Part shown: positions 7,434 through 15,589 of the stretch, in pieces
How positions within the stretch are numbered: position 1 is the first letter of the stretch
Layout of the letters: every line of letters begins with the position of its first letter
From: Acidobacteriota bacterium
Lineage (GTDB): Bacteria; Actinomycetota; Acidimicrobiia; Spongiisociales; UBA5794
Direction: 5' to 3'
Assembly: GCA_004356175.1 (NCBI GenBank)
Contig: SMXV01000045.1
Location: 1-15,835, forward strand
DNA: 15,835 bases
Notes under the pieces: generated by a model
Told to the model about the DNA's origin: nothing
What the model saw: only the letters and a program-made list of their open reading frames with translations
The model's database searches: none
Position numbers and translations under genes: made by a program

Positions 7434-9782
7434 TCAGTCTCGCATTAACCAGGCGATGGCTTCCTTCTCGGAATCGACATACACATCGCCGCTCACGTCA
7501 ACGACCACTCTCTCGATCTCGCCGCCGCGGAACACAAAAGGGGGCATATAGTCGGGCGACACGGGCGAAGCGGAGTCACGTCCGATGGTCAATCCGTCCC
7601 CTCCCAGGGCGAAGAAGCCCGGCTGGGTACGAATCTCGGCGCTTCCCACAGGATTAGTATCGATATACAGCGTCAACGTGCCTACGGCGCTACCGGTTGC
7701 AGGATCGTCATCAGTCTTTTTGAACTCGGCTACGAACAGATGTTTGCCAGTCTCGACTGCCCGATCTGAGCTGATCTTCTGATGTTCCTCGGCCAGCCAG
7801 TTGTACATGTAGTGGAGGTGGCCGTCCTGTATGTAGAGGACGTGTCCACCACCGGCACCACCATGGGCGAACAGGACGCCTTCTGCTCCTTCCTCAACAA
7901 CAACACCTGCCGCGATCGTGAACGATCGTCGACGCACATTTACTGCGACCGATTCAGGGATGTCCGATGTATTTGGGTAATACACGTACCTGTCGCGGGG
8001 TTTGCTTGGTTGCGGACGCTCTGTCGCAAAGATCTCAAGGGCCGTCCGATCGTCAAGAGGGAGTCCGTTGTACTTTCCTGCGTTGTAGAACCACAATCCC
8101 TTCAATTTCTCCAGCAGCTCTGGATGTTCGGCAGCCACGTTGTTCGATTGTGTCCGGTCCTCAGCGAGGTGATACAACTCCCATACATCCTTGTCGAAGT
8201 TCGACCAACCGGATATCGGTGGATGCAGAGTGTTGGCGAGCCAGCCCTCGTGGTATATGGCTCGCTGGCCAAGCATCGAGTAGAACTGCGTCCTGCGTTC
8301 GGGAGCCTGCGGGTTGTCGAATGACTCGACGAAGCTTTCACCCTCAATCGGACTCTGGGTATATCCCTTGAGCACGGACGGAGGAGTCACGCCGAGCATG
8401 TCGTACAACGTTGGCGCGAGGTCGACAGCGTGGGTGTACTGGTGACGAATCTCACCGCGGGCCTCAATGCCGTCGGGCCACGAAATCAAGCAGATGTCGG
8501 CTGTTCCACCCTCATACCCGACGAATCGCTTCCAGTAAGGGAATGGTGTGTCGAGCGCCCAGGCCCATCCAGTGTTGTAGTGGTTGTACGTCGTTGGGTC
8601 GCCGAGTTGATCGATGTGTTTCATGTTCTCTTCGATGGTGTCCGGAACGCCGTTGAAGAATCGATTTTCGTTGTATGTTCCGTTCGGCCCACCCTCGCCG
8701 CTTGAGCCATTATCCGATACAACGACAACAATGGTGTTGTCAAGCTGGCCAGACTCTTCGAGATAGTCGAGCATCCGACCGATCTGAAAGTCCGTGTAGG
8801 AGATGAATCCGGCAAACACCTCAGCCATTCTTGAGAAGAGCTTCTTCTCATCGTCGCTGAGCGAGTCCCACGGTCTGACGAAGTCCAGCTGTGGCCACGC
8901 CTCGCCGTCGGGTCCGGTTATCCCATCGGGTTCACCGTGTGGATTGATTGGAGACAAAGCCGTGTCCTCCGGGAGCAGACCCATGGACTTCTGACGGGCC
9001 AAAATGGTCTCTCGTATAGCTTCGTACCCCTCGTCGAACGTGCCAGCGTATTTGTCGGACCACTCCTTGGCGACGTGATGAGGGGCATGACCAGCTCCTG
9101 GGCAGAAGTACATGAACCACGGTTTGTCAGGTGCAACGGACTTGGAGTCGCGAATGAACCTCACCGCCTGATCTGCGAGATCAGCCGACAGGTGATAGCC
9201 CTCCTCCGGTGTGGCCGGGGCCTCCACAAAATGGTTGTCGTACACGAGGTCGGGATACCACTGGTTCGTCTCACCGCCGAGGAAACCATAAAACCGTTCA
9301 AAACCTCTTCCCAGTGGCCAACGACCCTTCCAGCTTGACAGATCGGTCTCCTCGCCTGGTGTGAGATGCCACTTGCCCAACGCGTAGGTGTTCCAACCAC
9401 GTTCATTCAGCACCTCTGAGATCATCCCGTTTTCGAACGGTATACGGGCGGAGAACCCAGGAAACCCCGACGAAGCCTCAGTAATAGTCGCCATATTGTT
9501 GCTTGTCGCGTTCCGCCCCGTCAGGAGGCTGGACCGCGTCGGGGAACAAAGAGCGGTCGTGTGGAAGTTCGAGTACCGAAGACCACTCTCAGCGATGCGG
9601 CGCATGGCTGGCGCTTCGATAGGACCACCCATGACGTCGAGAGCTGCGTATCCGACGTCGTCCCACACAATCATGAGGACGTTCGGGGCACCCTCGGGCG
9701 CCTGCGCCTGTATATACGGAGTCCAGTCGGGGACCGAGTCCCGAATATCAACGTTGACGACTCCCTTGAACTCTGCTGCCAT
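7434..9782 (-). CDS. Type I arylsulfatase (formylglycine-dependent)
   Basis: This enzyme hydrolyses sulfate esters. The 782-residue length matches the long arylsulfatases of actinobacteria (AtsA/AtsD type, about 787). The active site is complete: metal-binding Asp41, Asp42, Asp357 and Asn358; Cys79 in CSPTRSSLLTGR, the residue converted to formylglycine; Arg83, Lys137, His139, His232 and Lys417. The 37-residue spacing from Asp42 to Cys79 equals that in Pseudomonas aeruginosa AtsA. The last 160 residues or so look like a concanavalin-type beta-sandwich common in this subfamily. The ATG at 9782 is chosen because the frame upstream (to 9983) has no family resemblance and GGGG lies about 11 bases before it. 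No signal peptide is seen, so it is probably cytoplasmic. It would need a formylglycine-generating enzyme, which is not in the window. Confidence 0.94.
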   Translation of the reverse strand: MAAEFKGVVNVDIRDSVPDWTPYIQAQAPEGAPNVLMIVWDDVGYAALDVMGGPIEAPAMRRIAESGLRYSNFHTTALCSPTRSSLLTGRNATSNNMATITEASSGFPGFSARIPFENGMISEVLNERGWNTYALGKWHLTPGEETDLSSWKGRWPLGRGFERFYGFLGGETNQWYPDLVYDNHFVEAPATPEEGYHLSADLADQAVRFIRDSKSVAPDKPWFMYFCPGAGHAPHHVAKEWSDKYAGTFDEGYEAIRETILARQKSMGLLPEDTALSPINPHGEPDGITGPDGEAWPQLDFVRPWDSLSDDEKKLFSRMAEVFAGFISYTDFQIGRMLDYLEESGQLDNTIVVVVSDNGSSGEGGPNGTYNENRFFNGVPDTIEENMKHIDQLGDPTTYNHYNTGWAWALDTPFPYWKRFVGYEGGTADICLISWPDGIEARGEIRHQYTHAVDLAPTLYDMLGVTPPSVLKGYTQSPIEGESFVESFDNPQAPERRTQFYSMLGQRAIYHEGWLANTLHPPISGWSNFDKDVWELYHLAEDRTQSNNVAAEHPELLEKLKGLWFYNAGKYNGLPLDDRTALEIFATERPQPSKPRDRYVYYPNTSDIPESVAVNVRRRSFTIAAGVVVEEGAEGVLFAHGGAGGGHVLYIQDGHLHYMYNWLAEEHQKISSDRAVETGKHLFVAEFKKTDDDPATGSAVGTLTLYIDTNPVGSAEIRTQPGFFALGGDGLTIGRDSASPVSPDYMPPFVFRGGEIERVVVDVSGDVYVDSEKEAIAWLMRD

Positions 9783-10022
9783 TCGCGACGCCCCGATCGA
9801 TAAATTACGCTGGAAGAAATATCCTAGCTCAAGATCTGGTCTCCAGCCGACAAAGGCACCACAATTTTCATCTGACGTTGAGTGTTGCGATTGCCCTGGC
9901 TGCAACCTCGGTCGTAGTGATGCGCGTAAGGAACGCTGAGTCAGACGAGAAGGCAGCCCGGACAACGCCAGCCCAGCCGCCACGTTATCTCAAACAGCGA
10001 AACCACCGACTGGGACATCCAG
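9783..10022. promoter_or_regulatory. Intergenic region upstream of the sulfatase
   Basis: These 240 bases separate the hydrolase-family gene from the sulfatase on the same strand. The gap is large enough for a separate sulfatase promoter, but I cannot point to convincing -35 and -10 boxes or an operator. Confidence 0.25.
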
Positions 10023-12095
10023 CTACTGAACATCCCCCTCGGGGACGCCTGTGCTGCGTGCAAGTGACCGCAACCACTGGGCACCCGATGTTCGGCTCCC
10101 GACCAAAGGCACACCGCCCGCTATCCGTTCGCCCTCTTCGACGCGGCTCGGTGGAGCGGGCGCGTGCTCTTCTTTCGCTGCTTTGATGCGCTCAGCCCTG
10201 TCCAACTCCAACTCCACGAGCGCGCCCTCTACGGACCGGATCTGACGCTCGCTCGCTGTTGGCAGCCCTAGGCCGTACAGCACCATTCGTGCCATGTCTG
10301 CGCGATAGTCATGGCCAAATGACCCGAAGTGGCCAGGCACAGTCACCATCGCGTTGGCGGCGTCGATCATCACTTGAATGCCAGTCACGAGTGGTGTCCA
10401 GACCATGTCCGGCGGCACTCCTCTTCCACGATCGCCCTTGAGCCATTCAGGTTCTCGAATCATCAGATCTGGGCCCATGACAGCAATCGGGTCGTTGTCA
10501 TGGGAGAGAATCACGGCCCGCAGTGCCGCCCGCTGCTTGTCTGACATACTCTCGAGCGCTTCTGGTGTGTCGAAGACGCCAACCGTGCCCTCCGGAACCA
10601 ACGAGCTCGAACCGCGGCCCATTCCCTGCTTTGACCACTTCGCCATCCACGGCAAACCAGCCCACAGGGCCTTGTCGATGCCGTAGTGATCGAATCCTGC
10701 AATCCCGTTGTGCATGACAACGTCTGAACTAGTCCACGCGCCAAGACTCTCTCCGAATACGAGAACCTTTGGCCGCCGATCCGGTGGGATGCCATTGAGG
10801 CGCTGCTTGACTCCCCACAGCAGCAACCTGAACTGGGCACGACCCAAGGCCACCTTCTGCAGACTCAGGAACGAAGGAAACTTCCCGTACTGGATGCAGC
10901 ACGACGCGATATCGCCGCGTGCAAAGAGTTCCGCGGACTCAACTGCCGTCTGGTCAACCCAGCCAGTACCTGTCGGTGAGAGCAGTAGCAGATACTTTCG
11001 CTCGAACGCGCCAGTGCGTTCCAATTCCTCCAAGGCCATCTCCGCCCTACCGGACGGGTACAACGGCTCAGAGTTGAATCCAATGAACACACGGATGGGA
11101 TGCTGCGCATCTTTCTCCCCCATCTTCGTATTGATGTACTCGGGCGTAAGCACATCGGTGACGAACCGACGGCCCTGCTGACCAAGATCGCGGAATGGTG
11201 AAATACTGCCCGGACTTCCAGACAGCTCTGGTCGCGTCGGGGCGATCGAATAGCCGCCCTCGACACGTTCGTTTCCTCTTCCTATGTATCCAACACCGCT
11301 GTTGTACAAGCTGGTCATCGCGGCAGCCCACATGCCTGCATTGACCGTTCGCCCGAACACGCGTTTTGAGAACGTCGATCCGAAGTAGTCCATCCACGCT
11401 TTCTGAGAAACCAGAAACGCCTTGGTGCCGATCCTTCCGATGGATGCCACAGCCAGACCTGTGGCAAGGGCAGGTGCAAGCTCATTCGGTTGCGGCATTG
11501 GCCATCGCTCGATTTCAGCCTTGCGATGGTCCAACCTCCTCTTCGACCACACGATGACTCCGGCGAGGCCTGCGGCGGTCACGACGGACGGACGCACGAG
11601 CGAGGATGCTGGATACCGGGTCCTCGCCGCAACGCCAACATCGTAGATAGCCCCCCCCATCGATCCAGCTTTGAGCAGGACACCCGCTGCCCTTAGGCCC
11701 GAGCGCGCCAATGTCTCTTCTTCACGAACGGGGAGCTGTTCAATCGAGTAGCCAACGCCGCTAAGAAATGCTCGCATCGCGAGGCGGTGACTCAGGGGAT
11801 CGTCCTCGTTGACGATCGTGCGGGTCACGGACTCGACGATGCTCATCGCCGCCCTCGCTGACAGCACCGACAGACCTGCAATAGCTCCCTGATGGGTGGA
11901 CGAGTGAGGCATCAGCGACGGTCCGAAGGAATCGATCAATGCGACCGTCTCAAGCGGCGCTGAAGGCGAACTCGTGATGGGGTTCGCCCAACGGACAACG
12001 TTCCCCGCGAGCGCCCCGCCACCGATGCCGCGCGCAACAATCTTCAAGGTATTCACCTGTTCGTACCAGAGGCTTGAGGGTATCTCTCCACCCAA
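10023..12095 (-). CDS. Alpha/beta-hydrolase family protein with hydrophobic N-terminal half
   Basis: The C-terminal half (about 310-610) resembles the Abhydrolase_9 (PF10081) family: the nucleophile elbow is GESLG with Ser450, following the strand KVLVFGES; Asp533/Asp535 (SHDNDP) and His589/His595 (GHFGSFGHD) are candidates for the other triad members. The N-terminal half has several moderately hydrophobic segments (about 70-90, 171-184, 207-225), as expected for the membrane-linked N-terminal domain (PF15420) of this family, though they are weak as transmembrane helices. The substrate is unknown; a lipid or envelope ester is a reasonable guess. The start is uncertain: TTG at 12095 is the most upstream possibility after a stop at 12099-12101, and a GTG lies shortly inside. 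It begins 37 bases after secA and may share its transcript. It contains an eight-G run. Confidence 0.8.
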   Translation of the reverse strand: MGGEIPSSLWYEQVNTLKIVARGIGGGALAGNVVRWANPITSSPSAPLETVALIDSFGPSLMPHSSTHQGAIAGLSVLSARAAMSIVESVTRTIVNEDDPLSHRLAMRAFLSGVGYSIEQLPVREEETLARSGLRAAGVLLKAGSMGGAIYDVGVAARTRYPASSLVRPSVVTAAGLAGVIVWSKRRLDHRKAEIERWPMPQPNELAPALATGLAVASIGRIGTKAFLVSQKAWMDYFGSTFSKRVFGRTVNAGMWAAAMTSLYNSGVGYIGRGNERVEGGYSIAPTRPELSGSPGSISPFRDLGQQGRRFVTDVLTPEYINTKMGEKDAQHPIRVFIGFNSEPLYPSGRAEMALEELERTGAFERKYLLLLSPTGTGWVDQTAVESAELFARGDIASCCIQYGKFPSFLSLQKVALGRAQFRLLLWGVKQRLNGIPPDRRPKVLVFGESLGAWTSSDVVMHNGIAGFDHYGIDKALWAGLPWMAKWSKQGMGRGSSSLVPEGTVGVFDTPEALESMSDKQRAALRAVILSHDNDPIAVMGPDLMIREPEWLKGDRGRGVPPDMVWTPLVTGIQVMIDAANAMVTVPGHFGSFGHDYRADMARMVLYGLGLPTASERQIRSVEGALVELELDRAERIKAAKEEHAPAPPSRVEEGERIAGGVPLVGSRTSGAQWLRSLARSTGVPEGDVQ

Positions 12096-12132
12096 TGTTC
12101 ATAGCGGGCCATGGTGTCGACTGTACTATGTC

Positions 12133-14787
12133 CTATTGGTCAAGCGGCTCCGCGCCGGGCGCACCGTGGCATCGTTTGTACTTCTTGCCTGACCCACAAG
12201 GGCATGGAGCGTTACGACCGATTTTGGCACCCTCGCGTCTTACCTGACGCTGTGTGGTCCCGTCACCCTTGGCAGACGACGTCACCATGCTTTGAGCCTT
12301 TGGCCCCTCCGCTCGTGTCGCGACCTCGACGTGAAACATGTATCGGATTGAATCGGATTTGGTCGAGCGGACAAGATCTTCGAAGAAGAAAAACCCCTCC
12401 CGCTGGTACTCGACAAGCGGGTCCCGCTGGCCCATTGCCCGCAACCCGATACCAGATCGCAGATAGTCCATCTCTGCAAGATGTTCACGCCACTTGTTGT
12501 CGATAACCGACAGCACAACGGTCCGTTCAAGGGAGCGCATGACGTCAGCTGTGATCTGCTCTTCGCGTGTGTCATAGGCGTCTGCAGCTTCTTCAACGAA
12601 CGCCTCGACCAACTCCTCAGGATCAAGCTTCTCCGGGTTGTCGAAATTGTCTCGGGTCAGCTCACTTGGATAGAGATCGACAAGACGGGCGTGCAACTCG
12701 TCCCAGTCCCACTCTGACGCATCGATGCCATCCGTCATCTCGTGAACGGAGTCGTCGATCACATCTTCGCGCCACTCCGCCAGCAGGTTCTGGGTATCCT
12801 CGCCGTGAAGGATCTGATTGCGCCACTGGTAGATGATTCGTCGCTGAGTGTTCATGACTTCGTCATACTTCAGGACATTCTTTCGAATCTCGAAATTCTG
12901 CGACTCGACCTGACTCTGTGCACGCTCGATCGACTTGGTAACCATCTTGGCCTCAATGGGCACGTCCGGCGGAATCTTGAGCCTGGCCATGATTGACGCG
13001 ACACGCTCGTTTGCGAATCTCCTCATCAGGTCGTCCTCAAGGGACAGATAGAAACGACTCTCACCAGGGTCACCCTGGCGACCGGAACGGCCTCGAAGCT
13101 GATTGTCGATGCGCCGGGATTCGTGCCGCTCCGTGCCAAGCACATAGAGTCCGCCCGCTTCGATGACCTTCTTCTTGTCCAGCTCGGTCTCCACGGTTGC
13201 CTCGGCGAGTACCTTCACGTACTCCTTGTCGTAGCCATCGTCGCCCTCTTCGAAACCCCTCTTTGCCATCACAGTGTCAGCAAGTTCCGCAGGGTTGCCG
13301 CCGAGCATGATGTCGACACCACGGCCAGCCATGTTTGTCGCAACAGTGATCGCGCCGGACTTGCCAGCCTGGGCCACAATATGAGCCTCACGTTCGTGCT
13401 GCTTGGCGTTGAGCACCTCGAACGGGATGCCACGACGTTCAAGCGTTGCAGCCACACGTTCTGACTTCTCGATCGAAATGGTACCTACAAGAATCGGCTG
13501 TCCGTTTGCGTTTCGTTCTTCAATGTCGTCAGCGAGCGCCGCGTATTTGTTGTCCTCGTCGACAAACACGACATCGCCGGCATCGAAACGAATCGTTGGA
13601 CGGTTCGTCGGTACAACAACAACCTGCAAGCCGTAAATCTCTACAAACTCCCCTTCCTCCGTGATGGCTGTACCCGTCATGCCAGACAGCTTCTCGTACA
13701 TACGGAAGTAGTTCTGAAGAGTGATCGTCGCAAGGGTCTGGTTCTCCTCCTTGATCGCCACACCCTCTTTCGCCTCGATGGCTTGATGCAATCCCTCGGA
13801 ATACCGTCGGCCCTCAAGGGCACGCCCGGTGAACTCGTCAACAATCATGACCTCGCCACCGCGAATCATGTAGTCGACATCTTTCAGGTACAGCGTCTTG
13901 GCCTTGAGAGCGACATCGAGGTGATGGATAAAGTCGATGTTTGCAAAGTCGTATAGGTTCTCGACACCAAGGATCTGCTCCACACGAGTGACCCCAGGTT
14001 CTGTCGTAATCACCTGTCGCTTCTTGAGGTCGACCTCGTAGTCCTCGTCCTCGCGCAACCGCGCCGCGATGCGTGCGAACTCGGTGTACCACTTACCCGT
14101 TTCGCCGACGCGCCCAGAGATGATGAGAGGTGTTCTGGCTTCGTCGATCAGAATCGAGTCGACCTCGTCAACGATTGAGAATGCATGACCCTTCTGAACC
14201 ATGTGCTCGGGGACCATGGTCATGTTGTCGCGCAGATAATCGAAGCCGAACTCATTGTTTGTTCCGTACGTGATGTCTGCCTCATACGCAGGTCGGCGCT
14301 CCTCAGGCGTCATCCACGCCTGAATCAGACCGACCTCAAGTCCGAGAAAACGATGGATGTTGCCCATCCAGGCGGCATCTCGACTGGCGAGATAGTCGTT
14401 GGTGGTGACAATGTGAACGCCGCCACCCAAGAGGGCGTTGAGATACGCAGGCATGGTGCCTGCCAACGTTTTTCCCTCACCGGTCTTCATCTCAGCAATC
14501 ATGCCTCTGTGCATTGCGGCGGCACCAACGACCTGCACATCGTAGTGACGCTGCCCAAGTACACGAATTGCGGCCTCCCGAACGGTGGCGTACGCCTCGA
14601 ACTCAATGTCATCGAGCGTCTCGCCATCTGCGAGCCTCTCTCTGAACCACGGCGTTCGTGCAGCGAGTTCCTCATCAGAGAGTTCCTGAACCTCGGACTC
14701 AATCGCATTGACTTCCTCGGCCACCAGCTCGAGTTCTTTGAGACGTTTCCCCTCGCCCACACGGAGCGCTTTACTAAAAACAGACAT
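12133..14787 (-). CDS. secA: Protein translocase ATPase SecA
   Basis: SecA pushes unfolded precursors through SecYEG using ATP. The 884 residues contain all expected parts: Walker A KTGEGKT (101-107), the DEVD box (207-210) followed by DEAR (215-218), the preprotein cross-linking and scaffold regions, and a C-terminal zinc motif CPCGSGKKYKRCH (862-874) that binds SecB or ribosomes. That tail is missing from many accessory SecA2 proteins, so this is the housekeeping SecA1 type. The ATG at 14785-14787 gives the usual start MSVFSKALRVGEGKRLKEL; a more upstream ATG at 14829 would add 14 residues that do not fit the family. There is no ribosome-binding site at the chosen start, consistent with a leaderless message. 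hpf lies upstream, as in mycobacteria, but a response regulator is inserted between them. Confidence 0.98.
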   Translation of the reverse strand: MSVFSKALRVGEGKRLKELELVAEEVNAIESEVQELSDEELAARTPWFRERLADGETLDDIEFEAYATVREAAIRVLGQRHYDVQVVGAAAMHRGMIAEMKTGEGKTLAGTMPAYLNALLGGGVHIVTTNDYLASRDAAWMGNIHRFLGLEVGLIQAWMTPEERRPAYEADITYGTNNEFGFDYLRDNMTMVPEHMVQKGHAFSIVDEVDSILIDEARTPLIISGRVGETGKWYTEFARIAARLREDEDYEVDLKKRQVITTEPGVTRVEQILGVENLYDFANIDFIHHLDVALKAKTLYLKDVDYMIRGGEVMIVDEFTGRALEGRRYSEGLHQAIEAKEGVAIKEENQTLATITLQNYFRMYEKLSGMTGTAITEEGEFVEIYGLQVVVVPTNRPTIRFDAGDVVFVDEDNKYAALADDIEERNANGQPILVGTISIEKSERVAATLERRGIPFEVLNAKQHEREAHIVAQAGKSGAITVATNMAGRGVDIMLGGNPAELADTVMAKRGFEEGDDGYDKEYVKVLAEATVETELDKKKVIEAGGLYVLGTERHESRRIDNQLRGRSGRQGDPGESRFYLSLEDDLMRRFANERVASIMARLKIPPDVPIEAKMVTKSIERAQSQVESQNFEIRKNVLKYDEVMNTQRRIIYQWRNQILHGEDTQNLLAEWREDVIDDSVHEMTDGIDASEWDWDELHARLVDLYPSELTRDNFDNPEKLDPEELVEAFVEEAADAYDTREEQITADVMRSLERTVVLSVIDNKWREHLAEMDYLRSGIGLRAMGQRDPLVEYQREGFFFFEDLVRSTKSDSIRYMFHVEVATRAEGPKAQSMVTSSAKGDGTTQRQVRREGAKIGRNAPCPCGSGKKYKRCHGAPGAEPLDQ

Positions 14788-14820
14788 CGCAATCAATTCT
14801 ATGGAGACTGAGAAGTTTCT
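14788..14820 (-). promoter_or_regulatory. Candidate leaderless promoter of secA
   Basis: On the minus strand, TAGAAT (a -10-like hexamer) lies eight bases before the secA ATG, with TCGAGA 16 bases further upstream as a modest -35 match (4 of 6), spanning slightly beyond this interval. Transcription would then start at or next to the ATG. No Shine-Dalgarno sequence is present. Leaderless messages are common in actinobacteria; this assignment is from motif reading only. Confidence 0.35.
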
Positions 14821-14855
14821 CGACCGCAATAGAGAAAGAGCTATCAGTTCTCAGC

Positions 14856-14926
14856 CGGAAGACAACAGATGACGCGGTGGCCTGTCTGACGTCTGAGATC
14901 TCAAATCTGACATCTGACGTCTTCCG
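14856..14926 (-). repeat. Stem-loop enclosing a heptamer tandem repeat
   Basis: From 14885 to 14926 the plus strand is six imperfect 7-base units beginning TCT, such as TCTGACG, TCTGAGA and TCTGACA. The same stretch takes part in a long inverted repeat: CGGAAGAC (14856-14863) pairs with GTCTTCCG (14919-14926) and, after a 2x2 internal loop, CAGATG (14866-14871) pairs with CATCTG (14911-14916). The inner loop contains a further palindrome, TGAGATCTCA. It abuts the response-regulator stop, so it would form in that gene's 3' untranslated region and precede the secA promoter. No U run follows, so it is not a standard terminator. Confidence 0.7.
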
Positions 14927-15577
14927 TCACGGCAGCGTGATCAAGTTCTCCCTGATCGCATACAACACTGCCTCATTGCGCGAGTGCAGACCAAGTTTGT
15001 CCAAGATATTGCGGATGTGGTTCTTGACCGTGTTCTCCGATATGAAAAGCAGGTCGCCAATTTGGCGCGACGTCATTCCATCAGCAACGAGTCCAAGGAC
15101 CTCGATTTCGCGGCCTGTGAGTGTTGGCTTTCGGGATCTGAGCAGTTCCTGATGTAGGAGCAGCTCCTTGGCAATGTCGAAGAGTTTTCCTGCCATCGAT
15201 GGAGATAGTGCGGCACCTCCGTTTGCGATGTTGTCGATTGACGAAACCAACTCGTCGAACGGCATGTCCTTCACAATGTACCCGCGCGCGCCCCCGCGAA
15301 TCGCAGCAATGAGGTCCTCGGCCGACTCTGAACCGGTAAGAAGTACGACAGCAGAAGCTGGGGAGACGGCTCTGATCTTGGCTACAACATCAACGCCGGA
15401 CATGCCGGGCATCAGAATGTCGAGAAGCACAATGTCGGGAAGTTCCGATTCGGCGATCGCAACGGCCGTCTCGCCATCGGCGGCTTCGCCAATCACATCA
15501 TATCCGGCACCGGTCAGGGCTGCGGTCAGACCGGCCCTGAACAGGTGAACATCGTCTACAACCAGCAATCTCTTCAT
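14927..15577 (-). CDS. LuxR/NarL-family response regulator
   Basis: The 216-residue protein has a receiver domain (about 1-120) with the acidic pair Asp8/Asp9, the phosphorylation site Asp53 in LLDILMPG, Thr81 and Lys103, so it should be phosphorylated in the normal way. A helical linker (about 125-148) leads to a LuxR-type helix-turn-helix (154-211) with the typical LTGREIEVLGLVADG and NTVKNHIRNILDKLG segments. No histidine kinase lies in the window, so its signal is unknown. The ATG at 15575-15577 is preceded by an AGAG-containing purine run, and hpf ends only 12 bases upstream, suggesting one transcript with hpf. Its target genes are not known; nearby secA or hpf are possible. Confidence 0.93.
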   Translation of the reverse strand: MKRLLVVDDVHLFRAGLTAALTGAGYDVIGEAADGETAVAIAESELPDIVLLDILMPGMSGVDVVAKIRAVSPASAVVLLTGSESAEDLIAAIRGGARGYIVKDMPFDELVSSIDNIANGGAALSPSMAGKLFDIAKELLLHQELLRSRKPTLTGREIEVLGLVADGMTSRQIGDLLFISENTVKNHIRNILDKLGLHSRNEAVLYAIRENLITLP

Positions 15578-15589
15578 ATCAGCTCTTGC

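Noticed and set aside
7059..7448. Plus-strand frame of about 129 codons between the methyltransferase and the sulfatase
   Set aside because: No domain, no ribosome-binding site, unusual Cys/His/Arg-rich composition, and it runs into the end of the sulfatase gene.
9783..9983. Longer N-terminus for the sulfatase
   Set aside because: The extra 67 residues are Arg/Ser-rich without a signal peptide or family match; the start at 9782 gives the normal family length and has a nearby GGGG.
14788..14829. Fourteen extra residues at the start of SecA
   Set aside because: SecA proteins typically begin close to the MSVFSKALRVGEGK segment; the extension has no counterpart and would cover the likely promoter.
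14885..14926. Heptamer repeats as a CRISPR array
   Set aside because: The units are 7 bases, directly adjacent and without spacers, so this is not a CRISPR.
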